Shown here in pieces: positions 1 through 9,602 of a DNA stretch of 64,000 bases. The translations under genes were made by a program, and so were the position numbers. Under the pieces are notes generated by a model. That model worked only from the letters and a program-made list of their open reading frames with translations. It was not told where the DNA came from and searched no databases. The stretch is from Pantoea sp. 18069 (lineage in GTDB: Bacteria > Pseudomonadota > Gammaproteobacteria > Burkholderiales > Burkholderiaceae_C), in contig NZ_CACSJA010000027.1 in the NCBI RefSeq assembly GCF_902706035.1, positions 1 through 64,000 of the forward strand. The letters run 5' to 3'. How positions within the stretch are numbered: position 1 is the first letter of the stretch; the number at the start of each line of letters is the position of its first letter.

Positions 1-2
1 CG

Positions 3-119
3 ACCTCCAAGCGCAAGCCCAAGGCTGCTCAGGCCAAAGGCTATGTCGATGGCCGCATCGCCCGCTCACATGTCTCCACTGCTCGTGTGCTTAAACAGGC
101 TTCGGGGAAAAGACCTTGA
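3..119 (+). pseudogene. C-terminal tail of an unidentified basic protein, cut by window edge
   Basis: Frame 3 is open from the left edge and ends with TGA at 117-119. It gives about 38 residues rich in Lys and Arg (it contains KRKPKAAQAKGYVDGR). The following nicotinate dehydrogenase fragment lacks its own 5' half, so this may be the end of an inserted element such as a transposase. That is inference only; the family cannot be named from this stub. Confidence 0.3.
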
Positions 120-2221
120 AAGGGATGGCCCTCAAGGCCGGTACCGACACCCGGCACGCGGGCGTGCACGACCTCAACGCCGCCCAGGTGTTCGCGCAGG
201 AAAGCCTGTGGCATGAACAGGCCGTGGCCCAGGGCCGGGACCCGCTGGCCTGGCGCCTGCAGCATCTGCAGGGCCGGGCCCAGGACCTCGCGCGCCAGGT
301 CGCCGAGCGCGCGCAGTGGCCAGAAGCAGAACAAGACCTTCCTGCCAGCCAGCCCGACGCCAATGGCCGGCTGCATGGCCGCGGCTTTGCGACCGCGCAG
401 TTGCAGACGCTTGACGCCTCGGGCGCGCAGCGCGTGGTCTGGAGCGCCTGGGTCGCCGAAGTCGCCGTGCACCCGCAGACCGGCGCGATCGAAGTCACGC
501 GCGTGGTTGCCGGCCACGACAGCCAGCAGTTGCATGCCGCGCAAGGCGCGACGCTGCGGCCCGAAATCCAATGGCAGGAACAGGATCCGCAACTGCTGGC
601 CAATGCCCGCCAACTGCTGGGCACGGCATCGGCGTTCGACGACTGGAAAGACGCCCATGGCCTGGTGCCGCGCGCGCAGCAGACCGACCTGGCCAGCCCC
701 GCCACGCCGCAGAGCGGCCTGATCCAGCAAGGCCGACTCGCCCTCGACGGCGTCGAAACCCTGCCCGCGGCCGCGGCCATCGCCAATGCCGTTGCGCATG
801 CGACCGGCGTGCGCCTGCGCGAAGTGCCATTCGATTCCGAGCAACTGCGCCTTTCCTTGACCAGCGCCGACGCCGCTGCCGCGCCCGTACGCCAACGCCC
901 CTGGGGCTGGTGGGCCGCGGGCGTGGCTGCGGTTTCCGGTATCGCCGCCATGGCCTGGCCGCTCAAGCCCGCGCTGCCATTGACCTCCGGCCCCGACGTG
1001 ACGCTGTATTCCGCGCAGGCCATAGAGCGCGGCCGCCTGGTGGCCGCCGCGGGCGACTGCGTGGTCTGCCATACCGCCCCCGGCGGCGCAGCCAACGCCG
1101 GCGGATTCGGGCTCGAAACGCCGTTCGGCACGATCTACTCGACCAATATCACGCCCGACAACGAGACCGGCATTGGCCGCTGGTCGTACCCCGCGTTCGA
1201 GCGTGCAATGCGCCAGGGGATTCACCAGGACGGCCGCCAGCTCTATCCCGCCTTCCCGTACACGGCGTTTGCCAAGCTCAGCGACGGCGACCTGCAGGCG
1301 CTCTATGGCTATCTGATGTCGCAAGCGCCCGTCAAGGCCCAGGCGCCGCAGACGCAGCTGGCCTTCCCCTATAACCTGCGCCCGGCCATGGCCGGCTGGA
1401 ACGCGCTGTTCCACGATGCCACACCGTTCAAGCCCGACCCAGCGCGCACGCCCGAATGGAACCGCGGCGCCTATCTGGTCGAAGGCGCGGGCCACTGCGC
1501 CGCTTGCCATTCGCCGCGCAATGCGCTGGGCGCGGAAAAGACCGGCATTCACTACCTCGGCGGCGGCGAAGCCGAAGGCTGGAGCGCTCCGGCCCTCAAT
1601 CAACTGGCCGAAGGCAAGCGCCCCTGGACGCGCGACACGCTCTACCAATATCTGCGCACCGGCTTCTCGCCGCAGCACGGCGTTGCCGCCGGCCCCATGG
1701 CGCCGGTCATCCACGGCCTGGCCGAACTGCCCGACAGCGACCTGCGCGCGATCACCACCTATCTGCTGGAGTTGGCGCCATCGACGGCACAGCCTGCGGC
1801 TGCTCCCGGGAAGAGCGTGGCGGCTGCCGCACCGGCTGCGCCTGCCGCAGTCATCCAGCCCGCAGCGCCCCCGGTCTATGCCCAGCATGTCAACGGCGAG
1901 CGCATCTACCAGAACGCCTGCGCGGTCTGCCACGAAGCGGGGAGCGGTCCGACGCTGTTCGGCGTCAAGCCGCTGCTGGCGCTCAACACCAACGTGCATG
2001 CGGCCACGCCGGACAACCTGGTCCAGGTGATTCTCAATGGCATCCAGACCCCGGCGAATGAAGCACTAGGCCATATGCCGGGCTTCAGGGACAGCCTCGA
2101 CGACGCCCAGATCCTGGATTTGATTGCTTATTTGCGTGAACGATTTGCACCGGAGGAAAAAGCTTGGCCCCATGAAACGAAGGCGATCAGCAAACTGCGC
2201 GCGTCAGCAGCGGCGCATTGA
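116..2221 (+). pseudogene. nicB: Nicotinate dehydrogenase large subunit (NicB-like), 5'-truncated, with three cytochrome c sites
   Basis: Nicotinate dehydrogenases of the NicAB type hydroxylate nicotinate to 6-hydroxynicotinate; the large subunit joins a molybdopterin domain to a c-type cytochrome tail that passes electrons to the respiratory chain. Here about 701 codons are open. Residues 1-240 resemble only the last part of the xanthine-dehydrogenase molybdenum domain (ESLWHEQAVAQGRDPLAWRL). A hydrophobic segment follows near 262-285, then three haem motifs: CVVCH near 315, CAACH near 461 and CAVCH near 602. The family is usually near 1,180 residues, so roughly 480 N-terminal residues are missing, and a TAA lies in frame at 92-94. 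The only start available is a TTG without a ribosome site. I therefore call it a remnant unless the sequence left of the window proves otherwise. No partner nicA is visible. Confidence 0.75.
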
Positions 2222-2474
2222 GAAAAGTGAAAAAAACCACGCGGATACCGGCCCAGGCCAGGAATCCATTCTTCTGCACCCATGAGGAGCTCCGGCAAAC
2301 CAGCCCATCGCATTCAATCTGGACAAGCGCTATTTCCCTGACGGCTGAGAACCAATGCAGCCCCGGGATGGATATTCAAACGCACTCAACAAAAGCCGCC
2401 GAAGTATTGCAAGGCGTTTCGCCTTGCAAGCACCGGCTTGAAAACATCGCCATGACTTACCAAGGAAGCCTTAT

Positions 2475-3791
2475 ATGTCAGCTACATTAATTTCCGTCGA
2501 AAAAGGGATACAGACCGCAGGTGTCGGGAAGTTCCAGTACCGACTTTTCGTGATTTTCGGTCTGGTATGGCTTGCCGATGCCATGCAGGTGCTGTCCATC
2601 GGCTTCAGCGCGCCGTCGATCGCCAAGACCTTTGGCATCACCATGCCCCAGGCATTGAGCACCGGCACGCTGTTCTTCATCGGCATGCTGATCGGTGCCT
2701 TCGTGTTCGGCCGCCTCGCCGACCGCATCGGCCGCCGTCCCGTGCTGATGATGGCCGTGGTCATCGATGCCTGCGCGGGTGTCGCCTCGGCGTTCGCACC
2801 CGATCTGGCCTGGCTTCTGGTCCTGCGCTTCATCACCGGCATAGGCGTGGGCGGCACGCTGCCCGTCGACTACACGATGATGGCCGAGTTCCTGCCGAGC
2901 AACAAGCGCGGCCGCTGGCTGGTGCTGCTCGAGTCCTTCTGGGCCGTGGGCACGATCTGTCTTGCGGTCCTGTCGCTGATCGCCGTGTCCTGGGGCGATG
3001 ACGCCTGGCGCCTGATCTTCTTCGTGACCGGAATCCCGGCGCTGATCGGTGTGGTGCTGCGCTTTTACATTCCCGAATCTCCGCTGTTCCTCAACCGCAG
3101 CGGCAAGTCACGCGAAGCCCGTGACGTGCTGCAACGCGTTGCCAACGTCAATGGCAGCCTGGTCCAGATCCCCGCGCTGCAGCCCGAGAAGCAGGAGCAC
3201 AAGTCGGTCTTTGCGCTGTTCTCACTCGAACTGCGCCGCCGCAGCATAGGCTTGCTGCTCGCCTGGGCGCTGATTTCGATCGCCTACTACGGCGTATTCG
3301 TCTACCTGCCCATCCAGCTCTCGAGCTCGGGCTTCGGCTTCATGCGCGGCCAGGAGTTCCTGGTGGTGCTGGCCCTGGTCCAGCTGCCCGGCTTTGCGCT
3401 GTCGGCCTATGGCGTCGAACGCTGGGGACGCAAGCCCACGCTGATCGGCTTCCTGTTGCTCAGCGCCTTCGGCTGCCTGCTGTACAGCCTGGGCACGTCG
3501 ACAGCCGTCGTGGTCGGCTCCACGCTGCTGATGAGCTTCTCGCTGCTCGGCGTCTGGGGCGCACTGTATGCGTTCACTCCCGAGGTCTACCCGACCAGCC
3601 TGCGTGCCAGCGGCATGGGCATGGCCGGTGCGGTCGCGCGTTTTGGCGGCCTGTTCGCGCCAGCGATCATCGCGCCCATCATGACCACCCACTTCACGCT
3701 GTCGCTGTTCGTTCTGTCGGCCATGCTGGTCGCAGGCGCGGTCTCGATCTGGTCGGTCGACGTCGAATCGCGCAATCGCGTCCTGGATTGA
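2475..3791 (+). CDS. MFS transporter, NiaP/SV2-like, probable nicotinate or aromatic acid carrier
   Basis: The 438-residue product has the twelve-helix pattern of the major facilitator superfamily. The signature loop between helices 2 and 3 reads GRLADRIGRRPVL near residues 78-90, and a charged loop sits in the middle (about 205-245). The opening region and overall layout resemble the NiaP/SV2-like carriers that take up niacin and related carboxylates by proton symport at the inner membrane. It starts at ATG 2475 after AAGGAAG and lies 253 bases downstream of the nicB remnant on the same strand, which supports nicotinate as substrate. The substrate is an inference; a benzoate-type acid is the main alternative. 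A short hairpin follows the stop. Confidence 0.75.
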   Translation: MSATLISVEKGIQTAGVGKFQYRLFVIFGLVWLADAMQVLSIGFSAPSIAKTFGITMPQALSTGTLFFIGMLIGAFVFGRLADRIGRRPVLMMAVVIDACAGVASAFAPDLAWLLVLRFITGIGVGGTLPVDYTMMAEFLPSNKRGRWLVLLESFWAVGTICLAVLSLIAVSWGDDAWRLIFFVTGIPALIGVVLRFYIPESPLFLNRSGKSREARDVLQRVANVNGSLVQIPALQPEKQEHKSVFALFSLELRRRSIGLLLAWALISIAYYGVFVYLPIQLSSSGFGFMRGQEFLVVLALVQLPGFALSAYGVERWGRKPTLIGFLLLSAFGCLLYSLGTSTAVVVGSTLLMSFSLLGVWGALYAFTPEVYPTSLRASGMGMAGAVARFGGLFAPAIIAPIMTTHFTLSLFVLSAMLVAGAVSIWSVDVESRNRVLD

Positions 3792-3833
3792 ACGCCAGCG
3801 CCGCAGGCGCATGAAAAGGCCTGCGCGAGGCGG

Positions 3834-3852
3834 GAGGCCCAAAGGCCTCTTT
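3834..3852 (+). terminator. Short hairpin with T run after the MFS gene
   Basis: GAGGCC and GGCCTC form a 6-bp stem around a CAAA loop, followed by TTT. It lies 43 bases after the MFS stop, between convergent genes. The short T run makes it a weak candidate. Confidence 0.45.
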
Positions 3853-3860
3853 GCCTGGCT

Positions 3861-4724
3861 TCAGCGCCCGTGCTGCGCCACAAAGCCCTGCACCCGCTCG
3901 AGCACCTGGGCCGCGCTCTCGCGGTGCGGCACATGGCCGCAGCCGGCGAGATACGCAAGCGACACCGGCCCGCCCGAAAGCGCCGCAATGCGCTCGGGCT
4001 GGCGCGCCGAGCCGAATTCGTCGTCGGCGCCCTGGAACACCAGCATGGGACAGCGCACCTGCGCCAGCGCCGCATCGAGGCTCCAGTCGCGGAACGCGGG
4101 CGAGAGCCAGGTATCGACCCAGGCATCCAGGACCCACTGCGCCTTGCCGGGGTGGTATTTCTCCAGCCGCTGCATTTGCCCCGGCGCGGCAAACGCGTCC
4201 CGCGCCGCGCGAATGCCATCGAGCGTCAGTGTCTCGACGAAGGACTGCGCCGATTCGGTGATGACCGCCTCGCAACGCGCGGAGTAGGCGGCGGCGATCG
4301 ACACCGCCATGCCGCCGCCCACGCTGTGGCCGAACACCATGAAGCGGTCGATGCTGAACGCGTCGAGCACTGCGGCAAAACTGCCCTGCGCCTCGGAGGC
4401 GACAAAATCCGCTGTGAGCAGGCCGGGGTGAACGTCGGACCGGCCAAAACCCAGCCGGTCATAGCTGATGACGGCCTGCCCGGTCACGCGCGCCAGATCC
4501 GCCGGGAAGCTGCGCCACAGCGCGGTGCAGCCCAGCGAATCGTGCAGCAGCACGATGGGCAGGCGCGTATCGGCGCCGGCATCGGCGGGCCAGCGCTGCG
4601 CATGGACATGGCCCAACGCGGTCGGGATCCATGCCTCGTGCAGGCCGGTGTCGGCGGGCGCGGTCATGCGCCGCGCTTCCTGCAGGCGGGCCTCGGTGCA
4701 GGCTTGCAATGCTCTGTCATCCAC
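3861..4724 (-). CDS. Alpha/beta-fold hydrolase
   Basis: The 287-residue product is an alpha/beta hydrolase of unknown substrate. The nucleophile elbow is GHSVGG. The acid is probably the Asp of the QGADDEFG segment, and the catalytic His lies in GCGHVPH near the C-terminus; an oxyanion-type LLHDSLG segment sits near the N-terminus. The start chosen is GTG at 4724, because GGAGG lies 7 bases upstream; a later ATG at 4667 also has AGGAAG before it. The gene is convergent with the MFS gene. Its place near nicotinate genes would suit an amide or formyl hydrolase, but the sequence does not look like N-formylmaleamate deformylase NicD, so I assign no pathway. Confidence 0.8.
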   Translation of the reverse strand: MDDRALQACTEARLQEARRMTAPADTGLHEAWIPTALGHVHAQRWPADAGADTRLPIVLLHDSLGCTALWRSFPADLARVTGQAVISYDRLGFGRSDVHPGLLTADFVASEAQGSFAAVLDAFSIDRFMVFGHSVGGGMAVSIAAAYSARCEAVITESAQSFVETLTLDGIRAARDAFAAPGQMQRLEKYHPGKAQWVLDAWVDTWLSPAFRDWSLDAALAQVRCPMLVFQGADDEFGSARQPERIAALSGGPVSLAYLAGCGHVPHRESAAQVLERVQGFVAQHGR

Positions 4725-4809
4725 TCTCGCTCCTCCATGAACTGCAACGTTGCCGTAGCATTGTGGCTCCGCATCCAGCGCCGTGCCACGGCTCATCTGG
4801 CGGCTGCGC

Positions 4810-5109
4810 TCAATGCCGCGCTTCCTCGCAATAGGCCAGACCCTTTCCCCAGGCGGCCTGACCCGCTTCATCGCCGGCCGCGGGAAGTCGGGCGTAGACA
4901 TTTCTCTCGCCTGTGGCGTGTCGGCCGGCCAGACACAGCAGGTCATTCGCCGCCCCCGGAAAACTGGGAAAAACCCAATGCAGCCTGGAGCGCACGCTGA
5001 TTCGTCTGGCATTGGGAAAGCGCTTCAAGGCATCCGCGACGGCTTCACAGGTGCTGGGGGAGAAGGCGGTATAGCAAAAGCCACCCACATTGACGACGCA
5101 AAACCTCAT
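4810..5109 (-). CDS. Small hypothetical protein, 99 residues
   Basis: An ATG at 5109 is preceded by AAGGAG with 5-base spacing, and the frame runs 99 codons with no overlap to other genes. The product begins MRFCVVNVGGFCYTAF and has no domain that I recognise, no clear signal peptide and no membrane helix. It lies 85 bases upstream of the hydrolase on the same strand and may be co-transcribed with it. The ribosome site is the main support. Confidence 0.4.
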   Translation of the reverse strand: MRFCVVNVGGFCYTAFSPSTCEAVADALKRFPNARRISVRSRLHWVFPSFPGAANDLLCLAGRHATGERNVYARLPAAGDEAGQAAWGKGLAYCEEARH

Positions 5110-5217
5110 GGCACTCCTTGTTGATTTGGCATTTCTCTTCACCCGTACTATCGGCAGGTTTGTGTCTAAATGAAACAAAAAAACAATCATCCTGCATATT
5201 CCGGAAGTGAAGACGTG

Positions 5218-5244
5218 AAAAAGCCCGCGTGTCGCGGGCTTTTT
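5218..5244. terminator. Bidirectional rho-independent terminator
   Basis: AAAAA-GCCCGCG-TGT-CGCGGGC-TTTTT: a perfect 7-bp GC stem with a 3-base loop, flanked by A and T runs on both sides. It ends transcription of the chemoreceptor gene on the minus strand and can also stop plus-strand reading. Confidence 0.9.
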
Positions 5245-5301
5245 CGTGCGCTAGAAGGCCATGCTGTGACCGTCGGGAATCCGGCTCCTGTCGCCTTCAG
5301 T

Positions 5302-7017
5302 TCAGAAGCTCTCCCATTCGTTCTCGCTGGCGCGTGCCGCCGCGGTCTTGGCCGGGGCTGCAGGAATTTGGGCCGTGGTCGGCGGCTGAATGCGTTGGGC
5401 AGGCTGGGCCACGGCCGTCTTCGAGGGGGCAACACGGCTGCGCTCCGGCTCCACGCGCACGGCGACGACCGCGCTGCCGCCGCCGAGATTGAACACCGCC
5501 ACCGCCTTGACGAGTTCGCCCGCCTGTACGTTCAGCGCGCTCGCGGCGGCCGCCATTTCCTCGACCAGCGACGCATTTTGCTGCGTGGCCTGATCCATCT
5601 GCGTGACGGCTTCGCCAATCTGGCCCACGCCCGCACTCTGTTCGCTGCTGGCCGCGCTGATCTCGCCCATGATGTCGGTCACGTTGCGAATGGCCTTGAC
5701 GACTTCGGTCATGGTCGCTCCGGCCTTGTCCACCAGGGCGCTGCCCTGCTCCACGCGCTCCACGCTTGCCGTGATCAGGCCCTTGATTTCCTTGGCGGCG
5801 TCGGCGCTGCGCTGGGCCAGGCTGCGCACTTCGCTAGCGACCACGGCAAAGCCGCGGCCTTGCTCGCCCGCGCGCGCGGCCTCTACGGCAGCGTTGAGCG
5901 CCAGGATATTGGTCTGGAACGCAATTCCGTCGATCACGGAGATGATGTCCGCAATCCTGGCGCTGCTGGCGTTGATGCTTTTCATCGTCGCTATGACTTC
6001 GGCCACCACCTCGCCGCCCTGGGCTGCGACCGTGGACGCATTGACGGCCAGCTGGTTGGCGGCGCGTGCATTCTCGGCATTCTGGCGCACGGTGGAGCCC
6101 AGCTCCTCCATCGAGGCTGCGGTCTGCTCCAGCGCCGAGGCCTGCTCTTCCGTGCGCGCCGACAGGTCGTTGTTGCCCGAGGCAATCTGCGAACTCCCCG
6201 TCGCCACGCCTTCGGCGTTTTGCCGCACCAGGCTCACGGTAGTGGCCAGGCTTTGCTGCATCTTCTGCATGGAGCGCAGCAGCTGGCCGGTCTCGTCGTT
6301 GGACTGCACCACGATCTGCGAACTGAGATCGCCGCCGGCGATGCGGTCCGATACTTCCACCGCGCGCCGCAGCGGGCGAACGATGGAGCTGGTGATGCTG
6401 ATCGCCAGAAAAATAGCCACCAGCACCGCAATGCTCGCGGCAATCAGGATGTCGCGCTCCAGCGCCTTGGCGCTGGCCTCGGCGCGCCCGCCGGCCTCCT
6501 CGGTCATTCGCGCCTGCAAAGCCATCTGCTCATGGACAGCGGCCTGGTAGGCCAGCTGGGCCGGGCGAAATTGTTCCTCGAGCGACAGGATGGCTTCTTC
6601 CGTCTGCCCCTGCTGCAGCAGCGCCAGGTACTGGTTGCCTGACTGGAGAAATGCCGCCCGCAAAGTCTGCATCTTCGCCAGGATGGCCTTGCCTTCGCTG
6701 GAGGTGATCATCGCATCAAGCGTCTTGAACTGGACCTCCACATCGGCTCTTGCCGCAGCGATCCGCTCGAGGGAGGCTTTCTTGATCGCGCTCGATGTGA
6801 AGATCGCCAGATTGCGCACCTGGATCGCCTGTTCGTTGACCTCATCGATCACGGTATTCAAGGCCTTGCTCAGCGGTATGCGCTGCTCCACCACATCGGC
6901 CAGCTCGGCGCGCTGGCTGGCGGAACGCCAAAGGCCAATCCCCGCCAAGGCGACCAGCAGCAACACCAAAATACTGAATGCCACGATCAGTCGTGACGAG
7001 ATTTTTAATTGGTTCAT
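5302..7017 (-). CDS. Methyl-accepting chemotaxis protein with CheR-tether tail
   Basis: This 571-residue inner-membrane receptor senses a periplasmic ligand and controls the CheA kinase. Helix TM1 is at about 10-31, a four-helix-bundle ligand domain spans about 35-188, TM2 is at 190-210, and a HAMP domain follows to about 265. The signalling hairpin carries the invariant tip segment FQTNILALNAAVEAARAGEQG. An Ala/Pro linker after residue 510 leads to the C-terminal pentapeptide EWESF, the docking tag for the CheR methyltransferase (NWETF/NWESF in enteric receptors). The start is ATG 7017, where the hydrophobic N-terminus begins; a longer open frame upstream has no such support. It is a single gene followed by a strong terminator, and the ligand is unknown. 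Confidence 0.93.
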   Translation of the reverse strand: MNQLKISSRLIVAFSILVLLLVALAGIGLWRSASQRAELADVVEQRIPLSKALNTVIDEVNEQAIQVRNLAIFTSSAIKKASLERIAAARADVEVQFKTLDAMITSSEGKAILAKMQTLRAAFLQSGNQYLALLQQGQTEEAILSLEEQFRPAQLAYQAAVHEQMALQARMTEEAGGRAEASAKALERDILIAASIAVLVAIFLAISITSSIVRPLRRAVEVSDRIAGGDLSSQIVVQSNDETGQLLRSMQKMQQSLATTVSLVRQNAEGVATGSSQIASGNNDLSARTEEQASALEQTAASMEELGSTVRQNAENARAANQLAVNASTVAAQGGEVVAEVIATMKSINASSARIADIISVIDGIAFQTNILALNAAVEAARAGEQGRGFAVVASEVRSLAQRSADAAKEIKGLITASVERVEQGSALVDKAGATMTEVVKAIRNVTDIMGEISAASSEQSAGVGQIGEAVTQMDQATQQNASLVEEMAAAASALNVQAGELVKAVAVFNLGGGSAVVAVRVEPERSRVAPSKTAVAQPAQRIQPPTTAQIPAAPAKTAAARASENEWESF

Positions 7018-8116
7018 TGTTTTGTCTCTCAAAGAAAATGAATGCGCCACATGCGCCGCCCCCCCGAACCGAGGGGGCAGCAAATTCATTGCGATGGTGA
7101 TTCCCGTCGTTGGGAGGGCGGTTTCGGCCAGCATGCCGTGTCACGGCGGGCCAGGCCCGCGGCCCGGACCATCAAGATGCCGAGGCCGGACCCGGCGACA
7201 CGCTGCCCACCGATTCAGGCTTCACGCCACGTTCTGCACCCCGGTGGGGCCATCAGGCACAAGGCCCGGCCAAGCTTCGGCAGTGGCAGCGCAGCGCACT
7301 GGTACCTGGTGGTGCTGATTTGAGCCAGCGCAAACGCGCCAGCGTCCACCATGGGATGTGGTCCATGATGAATTCTTGGGCTTCACGCGCCATTGGGGCG
7401 GCTGCGCCATCTCATTGGACTTCTTGCTCAAGTGCGAACACGTTCGACGCCAGACAAATGCCACGGGGATAAGAGGTTTATATGGATATCGAAGCGGCTT
7501 CCTAAGAGTGCTCTTCAACCCTGATGACAAAAAAACAGGGGCGGCGCTGGCCCTCCAATGGCAGGAGTGCCACTCCCCAAATGATCCACAACGGGTCTTT
7601 ATTGCGTTTCATAACAATAATTACAATTGTAACACAGACAAAACCCAGGGTATTTTCCATGGACATCTTTTCCATTTGCCCCTTAAGGAGGGTTGTTGCG
7701 GCAACCCCAATCCACCACGGCGCACCGTCTTCACGCCCCTGACCCGACGCGGACAGCGCCGAGCTCGGCGGCAAATTGATTCCGGAATTCTTCAGGCATT
7801 GCGCCTGCAGCGGATGCGGCCGAAGGCACAAATGTGACCACCCAACTCGGACCGCTGGCAGCAATCACGGGCAATGCGCAACGCTCTCGATGGCAGTCTG
7901 GCCGGCCTTTGACCAGCTTCGCTGGTGATGGAGATTTCGACAGCGTTGCGGGTCACGCTGGCACCGATTCGGTGCTCTCATCCGCCTGGATTCTTCCAGC
8001 GCCAAGTCATATCGCTCACTGCTTTTCGCAATGGACATCATCCTGAAAATCTCAAATATCCAAGGTCACAAAAGAAAATACCAATTTGAATTTTTCATAT
8101 ATACCCTTGTTTAAGG
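7018..8116. other. 1.1 kb without an assignable gene
   Basis: No frame here shows a recognisable domain with a ribosome site. GC falls toward the right end, into the CDI island. Short open stretches exist on both strands (for example minus 7740-7920), but none matches a family that I know. I read it as decayed or intergenic sequence at the island border. Confidence 0.5.
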
Positions 8117-8446
8117 TCAGCATTTTTTTGCTTCATCTGCAGTAATTGGAGCATCTTCAGCAAGCCTGCCTCTCAATGCTGCAATACCGTATATCGCGCG
8201 ACCCTCATCCTCGCTAGGTTCCCACGAGGGAACAAATCCAATAACTTCAAATACATGCCCAAGATTTTTTTCAAAGCTCATTAGCTCAAAAATATAACCA
8301 GGTATTTCATCGACGGTGCAATTCTTTATTACGACATCGGTACACCAACGTCGCAATTCCGAACGATCTATAGCAGAGGCAAACAAACATGTAACCACAA
8401 AGCAAATTGTGTCACTTTCTTCAAACGTGATTCCAGAACAGCTCAC
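8117..8446 (-). CDS. Probable immunity protein for the orphan WHH nuclease tip
   Basis: The 109-residue acidic, soluble-looking protein starts at GTG 8446, with AAGGGA 8 bases upstream, only 18 bases after the stop of the orphan nuclease fragment on the same strand. In CDI and polymorphic-toxin loci the gene directly after a toxin tip encodes its specific inhibitor; position and size fit that role. There is no signal peptide and no membrane helix, as expected for an inhibitor of a cytoplasmic nuclease. I do not recognise the family from sequence alone. Unlike the toxin fragment before it, the frame is intact, which fits retention of immunity. Confidence 0.6.
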   Translation of the reverse strand: MSCSGITFEESDTICFVVTCLFASAIDRSELRRWCTDVVIKNCTVDEIPGYIFELMSFEKNLGHVFEVIGFVPSWEPSEDEGRAIYGIAALRGRLAEDAPITADEAKKC

Positions 8447-8464
8447 TTCATTTCCCTTTAGGAA

Positions 8465-9240
8465 TTACATTTCCACCAATATGTCGGTTTTATTATGTAT
8501 TAATGCAGGAACCAGCTGCATTCTCCCATAGTCTTGATGATGATGCCATGTATAACCATCAATCTTTTTGGCTTCACGTTTAATTTGCTCAATCTGATTC
8601 TTTGTGAATTTATGTTCAGGCGCCTCACCTTTCTTTATTGAATTCCACAAATCGACTGAAGCAAATTTCATTTGATCATCGTAGCTTAACGAATTGAATT
8701 CATTACTTGATATTTTCGTATCAAATACAGCCACATCATCAAATATTGGAAATCCACGCCCATCAAGAACAACCTCTGTGACGGGATGTTTTTTTCCAGC
8801 AAGATGTTGATTCGCTGCCGTTGTGGGCGGCACTGCGGTGGAGATAACTTTCCCGGGATATTCCAACTCCAACTCTGCGCGTTTCAGCTTTGGATTGTAA
8901 GGTATGTCTTTCCCCAACGCCCCCGGCCATTTTGGAAGAAGTTTGGCAGTATCTCCTCTTTCTCCGCATCAGACATTGCGCCGAGAAATTTCGGCCAATT
9001 TTCATGATTTCTCAGAAAATCCCAGGAGGCCTTCAACCCCTGTTTTTCATCATTTTTTCTTCTGAGTCACCGGCCAGTGCCTTGCCCCCTGTTTTAGCGG
9101 TTTGCGCAAAATATTTTGCTCCGTCAATGCAATTTTCAGCAACTCCCAACCCAATATTACATATCGGGCAGTCATTCATTGACGATTTAGCCAAGCCTAT
9201 TGCTTCATACGCCTGCGCCACCCAGTGTGAATGCGATTAG
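8465..9240 (-). pseudogene. Orphan CdiA-CT toxin tip, WHH/HNH-type nuclease, frameshifted
   Basis: The last 150 codons (8465-8917) contain TWHHHQDYGRMQLVP near the C-terminus. This is the core of the WHH branch of the HNH/EndoVII nucleases used as toxin tips, and it suggests DNA or RNA cleavage in the target cell. The 8917 TTG has no ribosome site and coding continues upstream in other frames. From 9238 down I read pieces such as KSSMNDCPICNIGLG, then GLKASWDFLRNHENWPKFLG, then GKDIPYNPKLKRAELELE. The last two joins, near 9050 and 8930, need one extra A in a run of A (six instead of seven, four instead of five). The intact ancestor was an in-frame toxin module. Either it has decayed or the homopolymers were miscalled. 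Its immunity gene follows. Confidence 0.65.
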
Positions 9241-9242
9241 AT

Positions 9243-9395
9243 CCCCCTTCATCATCGCCAACACAATCGCTCTTTCCAGTACATTTTCTGATATTTATTC
9301 CGATCCATATGCAAATCGGACATTTCGCCCAGAAGTTGCGGCCAGTCTTCATGACTTCTTAGAAAATACCAAGAACCTTCCAATCCTTTTTTACG
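9243..9395 (-). pseudogene. Second pretoxin fragment, repeat of the SW-x-FLR-x-HE-x-WP motif
   Basis: On the minus strand this stretch reads KKGLEGSWYFLRSHEDWPQL followed by LGEMSD, which parallels GLKASWDFLRNHENWPKFLG plus AMSD in the adjacent module. The frame is broken at both ends, again beside runs of A. It looks like the conserved linker of another lost CdiA-CT module. Confidence 0.5.
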
Positions 9396-9602
9396 TCATT
9401 TTCTGCGCCAAAAACTTTTCATGATGTCCGCATCGGCCTGATACTTGGTCATCAGTTCCTGGATGCTCCAGCTCTTATTCAGGCCTTTGGCACCATCGCC
9501 AGTCAGCACGTCACGGAAAATGCAAGCAATGGTTTCGGCGGCGATCTGGCCGGTCTGCGACAACTGCTCAGTTTCGCTGGTGAAATGTGGCTTCAGCGCC
9601 CT
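9396..9602 (-). other. Open 68-codon fragment of unknown origin
   Basis: Between two in-frame stops the minus strand reads ALKPHFTSETEQLSQTG through IACIFRDVLTGDGAKGL and ends MKSFWRRK before TGA. Codon use looks like real coding sequence, but no start with a ribosome site is present. It is probably the tail of a larger lost gene, either part of the CDI stalk or a mobile element; I cannot name it. Confidence 0.3.

Noticed and set aside
41..1999. Open frame of 652 codons on the minus strand
   Set aside because: Antisense to the nicB remnant, whose three haem motifs show the true frame.
3861..4724. NicD (N-formylmaleamate deformylase)
   Set aside because: It is an alpha/beta hydrolase of similar size near nic genes, but segments beyond the catalytic motifs do not resemble NicD as I remember it.
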